A DNA stretch of 64,000 bases from VXPQ01 sp964608315 (GCA_964608315.1 CAZSNF010000002.1:179893-243892), one strand, 5' to 3'. Positions 17,046-27,000 are shown, counted from the first letter of the stretch. Translations and numbers: made by a program. Notes: generated from the sequence alone by a model not told the origin.

Positions 17046-17882
17046 CTATATTCCCAACTCCTTGAACCGTCTCGCCTGCGCCTCGATGGCCGGTTCGGTG
17101 GCGAGCCGCTCCACGCTGGAGGCGCCGAAGAACCCCACGACGCCTTCCGTGTGGTCGAAGATGTACTGCACGTCGTCCGGTTCGGCGATGGGGCCGCCGT
17201 GGCATAACACGAGGATGTCGGGATTGACGGCCTTCGCCGCGTCGTGAATGGCCTGCACGCGTTTTGCGGATTCCGCGAGCGTCGGCGCCGTATCGGGATT
17301 CACCCCGATGGATCCCTTCACCGTGGTGTTCATGTGCGCCACGACGATATCCGCGCCGGCCTCGGTCAGGGCGGTAGCCTGGCCTTCGTCGAAGGCGTAC
17401 GGGCAGGTGAGCATGTCGAGTTCGCGCGCCTGCCGGATCATCTCGATTTCGAGGTCGAAACTCATGCCCGTCTCCTCCAGAATCTGCCGGAAATTCCCGT
17501 CGATCACCCCCACGGTGGGGAAGTTCTGAACCCCGTCGAACCCCATTTCCTTGAGTTGTTTCAGGAAGACGGGCATCAGCCGGAAGGGATCGGTGCCGCA
17601 TACGCCCGCCAGTACCGGGGTGTCCTGGACGACCGGCAGGACCTCGCCGGCCATGTCCATGACGATGGCGTTCGCGTCGCCGTAGGCCATCAGGCCCGCC
17701 GCGCTGCCCCGTCCCGCCATGCGGTAGCGTCCGGAATTATAGATGATGATGAGATCGACGCCGCCTCGCTCGGCGAACTTGGCGGAAATGCCGGTTCCGG
17801 CGCCGGCGCCTATGATCGGTTTGCCTGTTGCTACCTGATTACGAAGGCGTTGCAGGCATTCCTCGTATGGAATGAATGGCAT
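17046..17882 (-). CDS. Phosphoenolpyruvate hydrolase family TIM-barrel protein
   Basis: A 278-residue TIM-barrel protein matching the PEP_hydrolase (IGPS-like) family: GAGAGTGISAKFAERGGVDLI, IIYNSGRYRMAGRGS, VLAGVCGTDPF, GVQNFPTVG, TCPYAF, ADIVVAHMNTT, and LCHGGPIAEPDD. In plants and fungi this domain is fused to the C-side of Tm-1/UPF0261, whose bacterial homologue is encoded immediately upstream (18169-19374) on the same strand, with element copy B between them. That pairing supports a joint function; the reaction in bacteria is not established. Start is the ATG at 17882. Confidence 0.88.
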   Translation of the reverse strand: MPFIPYEECLQRLRNQVATGKPIIGAGAGTGISAKFAERGGVDLIIIYNSGRYRMAGRGSAAGLMAYGDANAIVMDMAGEVLPVVQDTPVLAGVCGTDPFRLMPVFLKQLKEMGFDGVQNFPTVGVIDGNFRQILEETGMSFDLEIEMIRQARELDMLTCPYAFDEGQATALTEAGADIVVAHMNTTVKGSIGVNPDTAPTLAESAKRVQAIHDAAKAVNPDILVLCHGGPIAEPDDVQYIFDHTEGVVGFFGASSVERLATEPAIEAQARRFKELGI

Positions 17883-17890
17883 GGGTGTGT

Positions 17891-17910
17891 GGTTTTGATC
17901 AGAGTATTCC
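17891..17910. repeat. Fragment of the second repeat type next to element copy B
   Basis: GGTTTTGATCAGAGTATTCC at 17891-17910 is, in reverse complement, nearly the same as the beginning of the repeats at 50383 and 61046 (GAACGCTCTGATCAAAACC at 61047). It abuts the left end of copy B, so an old element end sits head-to-tail with a newer insertion. Confidence 0.55.
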
Positions 17911-17911
17911 T

Positions 17912-18170
17912 AAGGATGCTCTGATTAATTCTGCAAAGTTCAGAGGCTTGCGAGGGGTGCGCTGGCAAGGAATGACGAAGCAATGTGGTAGGCCCCACAT
18001 AATGAGGAATGACACAGCCAGCGTGCCCCTCGCAGCCTCCCGAAGGGCGCTTCACGACCAAAACGCATTGAATTTACGGTGTTTCCTGCTGATTTCAACG
18101 ATGCAAGCATGACAACCTTTACAGGAGAACGTGAAGCGCTGATCGAAGTAGAATTGATCAGAGCATCCTT
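17912..18170 (+). mobile_element. MITE-like element, copy B
   Basis: A 259-bp copy of the same non-coding family. Ends: AAGGATGCTCTGATTAA (17912-17928) and TTGATCAGAGCATCCTT (18154-18170). Its interior is collinear with copy C (TTCAGAGGC, GGCAAGGAATGACGAAGCAA, AATGAGGAATGACACAGCC, GAAGCGCTGATCGAAG). It is inserted between the Tm-1-like gene and the PEP-hydrolase gene of the same operon; the Tm-1-like stop TAA (18169-18171) uses the outermost bases of the element. It covers almost all of 17883-18168. Confidence 0.85.
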
Positions 18171-19374
18171 ATGTCATCAGGGCGATCAGCCGTTCGAAGA
18201 CCGCGTCGGCGAAGGCCGTGTCGTTGATGTGGAGGTCCAGTTCCACGAGTTCGACGGGAGGGCGTACGTGCCGGCGCAGCGCGTCGAACAGAGCCGCATC
18301 CGCTTCCGGATCATGGAACGGTTCGCCTTCCCGGTCGAGCATACTGACCCCCTTGAGCGGAAGCATGAGCACCGTCGGGCCCGTCGTTTTGTTCAGGTTT
18401 TCCGCGATGCGCCGCCCGATTTCCCGGCATTCTTCGGCGGTCGTGCGCATCAGCGTTACGTTGGGGTTGTGCCGGTACAGGTTGCGTTCGCGAAAAGGTT
18501 CGGGCACGGTATGCATGGCCCGGAAATTCACCATATCGAGCGCTCCGCACGAGACGACCTGGGGAATGCCCGCCTTGCCCGCCGCCGTGAGGCGATCCGG
18601 ACCGGCGGAGAGCACGCCGCCCACCACCTCGTCGCACCATTCCGTGGTGGTCATATCCGCTACGCCCGCCACATAGCCGTCGGCGATCAATCCTTCCATG
18701 GAGCGTCCTCCGGAGCCGGTGGCGTGAAAGACGAGCATCTCGTACCCGGCTTTTTCCATGCGCTCGCGAATGTTGTTCACGCAGGGGGTCGTCACGCCGA
18801 ACATGGAGGCCGCCACGATGGGGCGGTCTTTCGCCGCAGGCGCGTCCTGTCCGACCATGCCGCAAATGGCGCCGGCGGCATTGGCGAGAATGCGGCGCGA
18901 CAACGGGTTCAGGCCCGCGATATCGACTGCCGAATACATCAGCGTTACGTCCTTTATGCCCACGTAAGGGCTTACATCCCCCGAAACGACCGTCGAAACC
19001 ATCAGCTTCGGAACGCCGACGGGCAGGGTCTGCATCGCCGCCGCGGCGATATTCGTGCCGCCTCCCCCGCCAAGCGCCAGCGCCCCGTGGAACCGGCCCG
19101 CCTCGTACAGTTCCGGCGTGAGGCGGCAGACGCCCCGAATCATGACATCGACGGCTTCTCCCCGATCTGCTCGTTCCCGCAGCGCCGCCAGAGAACCGCC
19201 CCCGGCAACCGCTACCTCGTCCGCCGAAATATCCGGGACGAAACCGGGTTCGCCAAGCACGCCCGCATCCATCGTCAGCGTTCCGAAACCCCGATCCCGG
19301 ATGAGATCGCGCACGTACTCGTATTCCGCGCCTTTCGTGTCGAGCGTGCCGATGAGCAGGATGGTTCGGGACAT
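18169..19374 (-). CDS. Tm-1-like ATP-binding (UPF0261) protein
   Basis: A 401-residue protein of the Tm-1-like/UPF0261 family, named after the tomato antiviral protein whose N-terminal domain is homologous. Visible family stretches: ILLIGTLDTKGAEYEYVRDLI, GGGSLAALRERAD, ALALGGGGGTNIAAAAMQ, PKLMVSTVVSGD, VGIKDVTLMYSAVDIAGLN, FHATGSGGRSMEGLI, and HNPNVTLMRTT. The glycine-rich segments form a nucleotide-binding site in Tm-1. It is upstream of the TIM-barrel partner and downstream of a cupin (15-base gap), so it forms part of a ThuA - dehydrogenase - cupin - Tm-1 - PEP-hydrolase row. Function in bacteria is unknown. Confidence 0.92.
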   Translation of the reverse strand: MSRTILLIGTLDTKGAEYEYVRDLIRDRGFGTLTMDAGVLGEPGFVPDISADEVAVAGGGSLAALRERADRGEAVDVMIRGVCRLTPELYEAGRFHGALALGGGGGTNIAAAAMQTLPVGVPKLMVSTVVSGDVSPYVGIKDVTLMYSAVDIAGLNPLSRRILANAAGAICGMVGQDAPAAKDRPIVAASMFGVTTPCVNNIRERMEKAGYEMLVFHATGSGGRSMEGLIADGYVAGVADMTTTEWCDEVVGGVLSAGPDRLTAAGKAGIPQVVSCGALDMVNFRAMHTVPEPFRERNLYRHNPNVTLMRTTAEECREIGRRIAENLNKTTGPTVLMLPLKGVSMLDREGEPFHDPEADAALFDALRRHVRPPVELVELDLHINDTAFADAVFERLIALMT

Positions 19375-19389
19375 GGCCGCCGCGAGAGA

Positions 19390-19824
19390 TCAGTTCGACG
19401 GGGAATAATCGATGGGCGTTTTGAGGGAACGCCAGGGTTCTTCCTCATGCATATCCACGGTGGCGGGCCCTTCGAAGGTCGCCGGGGACAGAATCGCGAG
19501 AAAAACGAGCGGTTCGTCGCCCGCATTCCAGGTGGCGTGCACGACATTCTTCGGAATGTGCGCCATGTCGCCGGGGCCGAGCAGGCGCTTTTCTTCCTCC
19601 ACCCATTGCTCCGCCGTGCCGGAAATCACGTAGATGATTTCTTCGAGCGCCGGATGGCGATGAAACTGGTGTGCGTCCCCGGGCGGCATATGCACCCGCA
19701 CCATGAGAAGGTCTTCGGCCTCGGTCAGTCTGGGGCGGCACAGCCAGTGATGAGGCCCCCAGGGGGCTTCTTCCACCTCCGCTTCCGCAGCGGTGACGAA
19801 ACGCAGGGTTCGGTCGTCGGGCAT
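19390..19824 (-). CDS. Cupin-domain protein
   Basis: A 144-residue single-domain cupin. Cupin motif 1 is seen as MPPGDAHQFHRHPALEEIIYVISG (His-x-His and Glu metal ligands) and motif 2 as PGDMAHIPKNVVHATWN (His). It is likely a cytosolic metal-dependent binding protein or small isomerase/dioxygenase; the substrate is unclear. It starts 8 bases after the stop of the large dehydrogenase gene and ends 15 bases before the Tm-1-like gene, consistent with one transcript. Confidence 0.9.
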   Translation of the reverse strand: MPDDRTLRFVTAAEAEVEEAPWGPHHWLCRPRLTEAEDLLMVRVHMPPGDAHQFHRHPALEEIIYVISGTAEQWVEEEKRLLGPGDMAHIPKNVVHATWNAGDEPLVFLAILSPATFEGPATVDMHEEEPWRSLKTPIDYSPSN

Positions 19825-19832
19825 GGTTTTCG

Positions 19833-22800
19833 TCAGCTATCTCCTTCCGGTTCTTTCTCCGGATCCAGCGAAACCAGCACGCCCTGCATCGCTACATAGT
19901 GGCCTGCATAGGTGCAGATGAACGGGTAGTCGCCGGGCGGCGGCATGGTGAACGTTACCTCCACGGTTTCTCCGGGCCCCGCCGTGGGGGTCCAGGCAAT
20001 GATTTTTTCCTCGTGTTCTGGCGAGATATAGTCGTGCTCCGCCGCGGCGAGGGCCGCCATGCCCACCGGGTTGACGTATTCCCAATGTTCGAGCACTACC
20101 ACGTTATGCGTCATGGCCGGCGAGGTGGCGTTGTTCACGAACCGGATGGTGACAAGTTCGCCGGCCACGGCTTCGATGAACCGGGTGTCGAAGGCCATCT
20201 CATCTCCTGTGGAAGCGATCGTAATGACCCCGTCCCGGTCCGGGCGCTGGCCTCCCCGCGAAGCGCCCGCTTTTTCCTCTGCGCCTCCGGTCATGCCCAT
20301 TGTCGTGATGTCCCCGGCCAGGATTCCGCTCATCCGGTGGAACGCGACATGACCGACGGCTTCCTTGACGGCTCCCGTCATGGCGTCCGCGTTGTTTGCG
20401 GCCCGCAGGAATCCCCGCGCGTGTTGCGCTCCCGCAGCCGTGGCGGCGTGCGGAATCCAGGCGTCCTGAGCGTTTTCGGGCGCGGTGAGCATGGCGAACA
20501 CGGCCGCCCCCGTTTCGTCGGAGGGGGGAGTATCCGCGAGGGCGAGCAAGGCAGCAAGCCGCACGCGCGCGTCCTCATCTTCCAGTACGTTGCTCGCCAT
20601 CAGGGCGTTGCGCGATGCGTCGGTCGGCGGCAGAACTTTCGCGGCGGTTCGACGCACGGCTGCAGAGGGATGGTTCAGCGCTTCTGCGGCCACTCCGAAA
20701 GCTTCGCCGTCGGGGCTATCCAGCATGCCCAGGCCGTGCAGCGTCCACAAGGCATGCAATGCGCCCGGATTGAGGTCAAGGGCGTCCATGGACGTATCGC
20801 GCGCGAGGCCGTAAAGGTCCATCGCCACATCCCGTTCGCCCCGCTCCACAAGGAGCCGCTGGGCCGTTTGCCGCCAGAACATGTTGTCGCGCCGGAGTGC
20901 GGCGACGAGTTCCTGCGGCGAAGCGCCGGAGAGGTCCATGGAATCGCCCGGATCCGCATCCTTGTGCACGATGCGGTAGATGCGGCCGTGCTCGCGGTCC
21001 CGCAGATCGGTCACGTACGCATTGTTTTTGCCGTGCTCCCAACCTTCCCGGAACGGGCCGAGGTTATGCTGCGGGATGTAGTTGTACCAGTCGACCATCC
21101 ACAGCGCCCCGTCGGGGCCCACCTCGGCAAGGATGGGAATGGTCCACTCGTCGTCGCTGGCGAACATGTTCCACTTGTTGAGCGCCTTGTAGTCGCTGCC
21201 GTCGGGTTCCATAGCGAATCGTCCCAGCGTGCGGACGGTCGGCCCGGCGACGAATGCGATGCGATTCCAGTATTCCTCGGGGAAATCGCGCGCCGTGTAC
21301 AGGGCGTGCCCGGATGCGGCGGTATAATTCCCTTTCCAGTCTCCCTGACGGGTGCGGGTCGTTACGGGATGTACGCGGCGGTCTTCGGCGATCGTGCCGA
21401 GCCGCGCGGGGGTCCAGCCGCGCACCGCCTCGTAATACCGGTTCGGGACGGGCATGTACACGCTGGGATTGTTGTTGGCCGTCGAGGCGAACGCAATGCC
21501 CTCCTCGCTGAAGCCGAACCCCCAGGTGTTGTTGTTCGTCATCCGCACGAATTCAAGTTTGGACCCGTCCGGTTTGAACCGGAAGAAGCCCATCGGGAAT
21601 TGGTGGGATTCGCCGCCGACCGTTCCGTCGAAGCCCGAATAGCCCAGGACGCCCCATATCCAGTTGTCGAAGCCCATCCGGATGTTGTTGGGCCCCGCGT
21701 GGGTGTCGAACGTTCCCCAGCCTTCGAAAAGGACCTCCTGCACATCGGCCTTGTCGTCTCCGTCGGCGTCTTTCAGGAAGAAGGTATACGGGGCCTGCAC
21801 CACCACGACGCCGCCGTTCGCAAAGGCGAATCCGGTCGGGATGCTCAGGTTCTCGGCGAACACGTTGAACGAGTCGGCCCGCCCGTCCCCGTCGGTATCT
21901 TCAAGAATCGTAATGCGGTCGTTGCCTTGCCCGACCTCTTCGTGGAGTTGGTTCGGATAATCGATGGTTTCTGCAATCCACAGTCTTCCGCGTTCGTCCC
22001 ATGCCATATAGATGGGCTTGACGATGTCGGGCTCCGCCGCAAAGAGCTCGATTTCGAATCCCGGCGGCGTCACCATGCGGGACATGGACGTTTCGATGTC
22101 CAGGGGCAACTGCATGGGGCGCAGTTTGCGCTCGTTTTCCGGGTTCGAGTTGTATTCGAGGGAAGGCAGTACGGCGTCGACGTATTCGTACGGCGTCGAT
22201 CTGGGTACGATGTCGAGCGCCCAGTCTCCGGCGGCCCACTTTATGCCCCGCGCAATCAGTTGCTGGAATCCCGGTTGCGACCAGGTCCGTTCGTCGTGCC
22301 CCCAGGCCGTGTAGAACACCCGTCCTTCGCCGTGCGTCCGCACCCATGTCCAGGGTTCGACATGATCTCCCTCGCGGCGCACTTCGAGCACGGTGCGGTC
22401 GGGGTTGTGATGCTTGTGGATGTACGTTTCGTCCCAGCTTTCGAATTCCGGCACGCCGAGAATGGCGGGATGTGTCGGATCCGTGCGTTCCGTACGCACC
22501 ACGCCGATACCGTGGCTGTCGAAGGCCGCGCCGACGAGCGCGATGTAGGCCTCCGAATTGCCGAACATGGCCGAGGCGCAATGCAGGGGCACGAATCCGC
22601 CGCCCTCCGCGACATAGTCGAGGAGCGCCTGTTCCTGTGCGTCCGTCATTTCCATATAATTGGCGTAGAACACCACCGCGTCGAATTGCCGCAGGTTCTC
22701 GAGGCGGATGGCCTCGACTTCGTCCGTGTAGAAGATGTCCACGCCCATTGCATACAGCGACGAGATGATTTGTTGGGCGCGGGCTGCGGGTTGGTGATGC

Positions 22801-22931
22801 CCATGGTCGCCGAGGAACAGGACGGACACGGTAGCCTTGTCGTCCGGTCGGAACGCTGGCGAGGCGGAGGCGGTCGAGCAGAAAACGACGATGAGAAGAA
22901 GAACGCCGGCAAGGGGAGCGAAACGACGCAT
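19833..22931 (-). CDS. ThuA - PVC-type dehydrogenase - HEAT - cupredoxin fusion protein
   Basis: A ~1032-residue secreted protein. The start at 22931 gives MRRFAPLAGVLLLIVVFCST, a signal peptide; an upstream start at 23003 would overlap the preceding gene. Domains in order: ThuA-like (VSVLFLGDHGHHQPAARAQQ to GIKWA, to ~260), a PVC-type glucose/sorbosone-dehydrogenase-like propeller (PGFEIELFAAEPDI ... DGALWMVDWYNY, ~290-670), HEAT-like helices (~690-850), and a C-terminal blue-copper domain with ligands in MTHNVVVLE (His) and FICTYAGHYVAMQG (Cys, His, Met). The usual cytochrome c CxxCH motif of such proteins is absent. Role is probably periplasmic oxidation of sugar derivatives with electrons passed to copper; this is inference. 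Confidence 0.88.
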   Translation of the reverse strand: MRRFAPLAGVLLLIVVFCSTASASPAFRPDDKATVSVLFLGDHGHHQPAARAQQIISSLYAMGVDIFYTDEVEAIRLENLRQFDAVVFYANYMEMTDAQEQALLDYVAEGGGFVPLHCASAMFGNSEAYIALVGAAFDSHGIGVVRTERTDPTHPAILGVPEFESWDETYIHKHHNPDRTVLEVRREGDHVEPWTWVRTHGEGRVFYTAWGHDERTWSQPGFQQLIARGIKWAAGDWALDIVPRSTPYEYVDAVLPSLEYNSNPENERKLRPMQLPLDIETSMSRMVTPPGFEIELFAAEPDIVKPIYMAWDERGRLWIAETIDYPNQLHEEVGQGNDRITILEDTDGDGRADSFNVFAENLSIPTGFAFANGGVVVVQAPYTFFLKDADGDDKADVQEVLFEGWGTFDTHAGPNNIRMGFDNWIWGVLGYSGFDGTVGGESHQFPMGFFRFKPDGSKLEFVRMTNNNTWGFGFSEEGIAFASTANNNPSVYMPVPNRYYEAVRGWTPARLGTIAEDRRVHPVTTRTRQGDWKGNYTAASGHALYTARDFPEEYWNRIAFVAGPTVRTLGRFAMEPDGSDYKALNKWNMFASDDEWTIPILAEVGPDGALWMVDWYNYIPQHNLGPFREGWEHGKNNAYVTDLRDREHGRIYRIVHKDADPGDSMDLSGASPQELVAALRRDNMFWRQTAQRLLVERGERDVAMDLYGLARDTSMDALDLNPGALHALWTLHGLGMLDSPDGEAFGVAAEALNHPSAAVRRTAAKVLPPTDASRNALMASNVLEDEDARVRLAALLALADTPPSDETGAAVFAMLTAPENAQDAWIPHAATAAGAQHARGFLRAANNADAMTGAVKEAVGHVAFHRMSGILAGDITTMGMTGGAEEKAGASRGGQRPDRDGVITIASTGDEMAFDTRFIEAVAGELVTIRFVNNATSPAMTHNVVVLEHWEYVNPVGMAALAAAEHDYISPEHEEKIIAWTPTAGPGETVEVTFTMPPPGDYPFICTYAGHYVAMQGVLVSLDPEKEPEGDS

Positions 22932-22978
22932 GGCAGGGAGTGTGCGTTGGATGGAAAGCAATACGGTGTGCGGGAGCG

Positions 22979-23728
22979 CTACGGGGTGCGGCGGGCGGCC
23001 CATTCCACGCTGTTGCGAAGGATACGGGCGTACGCAGGGTGCTGGTGCGCTGCGCCGTCATGGCCCAGCGTGTTGACGACGATCCGCCCGTTCGTATGGT
23101 GGACGGTCCACACGATCGGGTAGGTTTCGCCGGTTTCGACTTCTTCCGCTTCGGCGAGCACATGGATGGACGAGCCCTCGGGGTCTCGTTCGGAGCGGTA
23201 CAATTCGTCTTCAATGGTGAATTCAGCCGGTACGCCCGCCATCACCGGATGGTCGGGTTCGATGACTTGCACCGTGAAGGCGCCGTATTGCCGGTGGCTC
23301 CGGGCGCCTCCGCCCACGAGTTCCCGGTTGTATTCCGGCCAGTTCAACCAGTTATACCATGCTCCCGGATGTCCGATCACGAGCCCTTTGCCCGCCCCGA
23401 CGAAATAAAACACGCCCTCGTGCAATTCCGGGTCGGTCATCGGCTGGTTCGTCACGATGCGGAGTACGTCGAGCGTATCGAGGGCGGGGAGTATGTGCCC
23501 CGGCGCGTCGGTATAGGCCGCATGGATACCGGCTTCTTCAAGCACGCCCGCATCTTCTTCATGGAACCACCGGTCGAAATCGTGAGAGGCGCCCCCTCCG
23601 GCCGTGAGGACGGAAATCGGGTCGGGCGCCTCGGACCGGGGGGTCTGCGCTTGTGCGCAGGCGGACACGGTCAGGGCCGCGAATAGCAGGAAGCCCGCTC
23701 GCCCGGTAATATGCAAGAACTTTGTCAT
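22979..23728 (-). CDS. ThuA-domain lipoprotein
   Basis: A 249-residue protein with a lipoprotein signal (LLFAALTVSAC, C24) and a ThuA/trehalose-utilisation-like domain: ISVLTAGGGASHDFDRWF, a conserved GLVIGHPGAWYNW stretch, EFTIEDELYR, PIVWTVHHTNGRIVVNTLGHD. ThuA-like proteins have a glutamine-amidotransferase-like fold; most are linked to oxidation of sugars without a proven reaction. It precedes the dehydrogenase fusion protein, which itself starts with another ThuA domain, by 47 bases. The two probably work on the same substrate in the periplasm. Confidence 0.9.
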   Translation of the reverse strand: MTKFLHITGRAGFLLFAALTVSACAQAQTPRSEAPDPISVLTAGGGASHDFDRWFHEEDAGVLEEAGIHAAYTDAPGHILPALDTLDVLRIVTNQPMTDPELHEGVFYFVGAGKGLVIGHPGAWYNWLNWPEYNRELVGGGARSHRQYGAFTVQVIEPDHPVMAGVPAEFTIEDELYRSERDPEGSSIHVLAEAEEVETGETYPIVWTVHHTNGRIVVNTLGHDGAAHQHPAYARILRNSVEWAARRTP

Positions 23729-23846
23729 AATGGATGCAGGTTCGGGTGTTTGCGGAATCGCCCGCTACGTTTCGGGATCTGGTGCGAAACAAAATGATAC
23801 TTCCCGCTGCGTTAATGCACAAGGCGCAAGCAGGTAGCAAGGAAGA

Positions 23847-24044
23847 TCAGGTGGCGAGATCGAAGGGGGTTATATACCAAGGTTGACGCGATTTTTCTGC
23901 GCGAGTGGATTTGATCTTGTTCTTTCGCGGCCAGTTGTGCAGCAGCGCCTCTGCAAATTGGCAGGGCACGCCTGCAATTGGCGGATTCTTCTCAAGTTGC
24001 TCTGGATCGACAGGTTGTCTCGCACTGCATTCATGACCTCGCAA
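23847..24044 (-). CDS. Small hypothetical protein at the 3' end of the restriction island
   Basis: An open frame of 65 codons overlapping the last bases of res, with a non-ATG (TTG) start. The peptide contains VDPEQLEKNPPIAGVPCQF, then AEALLHNWPRKNKIK and ends TPFDLAT, with composition like a real protein. An alternative ATG overlapping the res stop (ATGA at 24031-24034) opens a different, arginine-rich 53-codon frame. I recognise neither. It could be the broken end of a further island gene. The remaining bases between here and 23729 hold nothing I can name. Confidence 0.3.
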   Translation of the reverse strand: MRGHECSARQPVDPEQLEKNPPIAGVPCQFAEALLHNWPRKNKIKSTRAEKSRQPWYITPFDLAT

Positions 24045-27000
24045 GAGCGAGTAGCTTTGGCACGTAGCGGTCTCTTTCTTCTGTCATGAACAGGACATGC
24101 CTAGCTTCAAACTCCTCGCGGCTGAGTCCCCAAGGTAGCTGAGGATACCGTGTCCATGACAGGATTGCGCTGTTCAGAATGACATCCGGGTCAGCGATGC
24201 GCTTCTCTACGTCTTTGATGCGGCGATGGAAAAGCACCTTGTCGCTTTCGGGTCCTTCGTGGAGCAGGCCATGAGGTTCGACGAACGTGATGTACTGTTT
24301 GCCCGCATCAAGAAGCCACAGGATGAAATCGGGGTGGAAGTTCCCGGCTTCGAAGAAGCCAACGCCTTTGCCACGGCTCATGTTGCGCAGCAGAAAAAGC
24401 TCGGTTCCTCCTTCGGCCATGGCTTGGGGGTTCTCATCGCACCATTTCTTCAGGTCGGATACGAACTGGAATTCACTCTCGTTGAGCGCGACTGGCAGAA
24501 TGGTGATTCTGCCACCCCGGCGGACGTGAAAGAGCGGTTGGTAAAGATGGCGTCCGAGGTTGCAGGCGTTGAGGTCGCCGATGCGCAGGATGTCGTTTTT
24601 CCGGGTTTCAAGGTCTCTCTTGATCTGTTGGATGGCCTGAATGAGCTGATTCTCGTCGCCATCCACGATCAACTGGTATTCGTCTTCTTCCGGGAAGTTG
24701 GGATCAGCGGGCGTGAGTTCCCGTAGTTCGAGCCTGGGTTCGATGTATTCGCGCTTGCAGTAGTTGTAGAGACAGTCGCAGTACCGCTTCAGCAACTCGG
24801 TCGCCACTTGCTGAAGCAAGGCCACACCGGCGAAGTCCATCGGTTCGAGGCGGCTCGACGGCAGGTAGAGCGTGTACCAGCTGGAATCGGAAAGCAGATT
24901 GCGGATGCCGTCCTTCGTAATATTGAGGTTATGCCAGGCGCGCTCCTGCTTGAAGCGTTCGGCTTCGAAAAAGAGCGCGTCGAAATCGAGAAACGCCAGA
25001 TGGCGCTCTTCAAGTGGGCGCTGGTCTTTTCGGGCGATGCTCGTCATCTCCCGTGATGAAACCGCTTGAATGCGCGGATACCAGTCGGCGACGACCGTGT
25101 TGTGGGTGATGTACTTGGGCACGTCTCCCACGCAGGGAACGGCGGCATCCCTCTTGAAGTCGTATTCCTTGCCGTCGGCTGTCTTGCGCTTCGGCCGCAG
25201 AACACGAAGGCGCTTGCCCACGTCGCAGGTTACGTTCAGCGGGATGGTGAAAATTCGACGACGTTCGTTTCCAGGAAGGCCTTCCTCTTTGAGAAACTCT
25301 CTGAACTTCTCCATGAAATCGGCTTTGATACCGAAGACGTTCAGTGTTTCCAGTTCCTCGATGAAAGGAGGGCGTTCGAGAGCGTGCGCATGTCCGCTAC
25401 GTTTCAGGCACCATCCGTAGCCTTTGAGGCGAACTCCGCGACCAAAGAGCTGAATGATCTGTGCACCCTCGCCGCGGCCAACATGCATAAGCCCCATCGT
25501 GCTGACGCGCCAGCAGTCCCAGCCTTCGACAAACTTCTTCGATCCGATCAGCAGGTTCACCGGAGAACCGGATTCGCGGATACCGGCGAACATTGCCTCG
25601 GTGAAGTCGCTGTCTTCAACGGATAGCGGGATCCCGCTTGCACCGACGACTTCTTCCACATGTTCGCAGAGGCCCTTGGCGTCGCCCACATTGATAAGCC
25701 CGAAGGGTTCCTCGACCGTCCCGGCTTTCAGCGCCACTTCGCCCGATTCTCCCTTGATACGTTCGAGGGTGAGTTGGCCACCGTCGGCGTTGTTGAATAG
25801 ACGGCGCAGGATGTCGCGGTAGATGTCGGTTGTATTCTCGCCGGCGATCATTTGTTTGGCAAGGTAGGCAAAGGCTCCAGCGAAGATGTCGTTTCCTTCA
25901 TGGTCGAGAAGGCCCGTATCCTGTCCATTCCCAGTCAGGAGTTCGCCAATGCGTCGCTGTGCTGCTTTAGGATTCGCCAGGAAGGCGGCAATGAACTCAA
26001 TGATGAGTGCAACGTCGGCCGCTACGGCTTTCTCGTCTTTAGCGCCCTTCGCCTTTGTGACAGTGCTGCCAACAAACACCCACAACGGCTTTTCGATATG
26101 GAAAGACTCGTATTTGGGCTTTTGCTCCTGGTAGAGGCGAAGCTGCTGGTAGTACTTGAGAAGACAGGCTGTCAGGTAGATAGCCTTTGTTTCTTCAAAA
26201 GACTCCGGCAGGTTGAGAATCTGGTAGTCCTTTCCGAAGCCGTCCTCGTAGAACCAGCGATACGAGTAGTCGAAAAGGACGCTGCGGGCGTAACTGTTCT
26301 CGAAATCCTCCCGCTTGGCCGCGACCACGGCCTGTTCAAAAGTGGCGGAATACTCGAATGTGAAGCCCTTTTCGCAGAGCATCGACCGCTTGGCGAACCA
26401 CGCGCCCTCTTGCGCCCCGCTCATGCCCCGGTGTCCTTCATCGACCAGCAACAGGTTTTGGTCGCCCAGGCTGCGTGTGGCAATCGTGTTCGGCCCTTCC
26501 TCGTCAGCCAGCTTTGTGATTTCGAGCACGTCCACCCGGTCAAGTCCACGGGTCACGTCAAACAAGCCGCCGCGCGTGTGCAAGTAGGATTCGGCCTCAA
26601 TCCCGCTCAAGCGGAACTCGTCCACATGCTGAACGCTAAGTCGCTCGTTTGGCGTGAGCAGAATCACGCGGGAAAGCTGCTTATCGTAACCGGCGCGGCG
26701 TGCGTAGTGGCGGTATTGAAGCAGGTTGACATGCATCAACAGCGTCTTGCCGCTGCCGGTCGCGTTCTGTAGACATAATTTGTTGAGATCGTCTTCGCTG
26801 TACTCCGGAACAGGGGCGTAATCCGTCCAACGGCGGTTGAATCGCTGCACAAAGTCGTTTAGATCATTCCTCAGGCTGGCGTGGTCGCTGAAGTACCGGT
26901 CGAGGTAGATTTCGGCAAAGACCAGCGTGAGCCATTGGAAGTACTTCCACACGACCGGGCGGTCGCGTCGCACGTTGATCGTCCGTGTGTGACGGGCAAT

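Noticed and set aside
18079..19899. A 606-codon plus-strand frame
   Set aside because: Antisense to the Tm-1-like and cupin genes and begins inside element copy B.
19899..23123. A 1074-codon open frame on the plus strand
   Set aside because: It is antisense to the ThuA-dehydrogenase-cupredoxin gene, has no recognisable domain and an R/H/G-rich composition typical of high-GC antisense frames.
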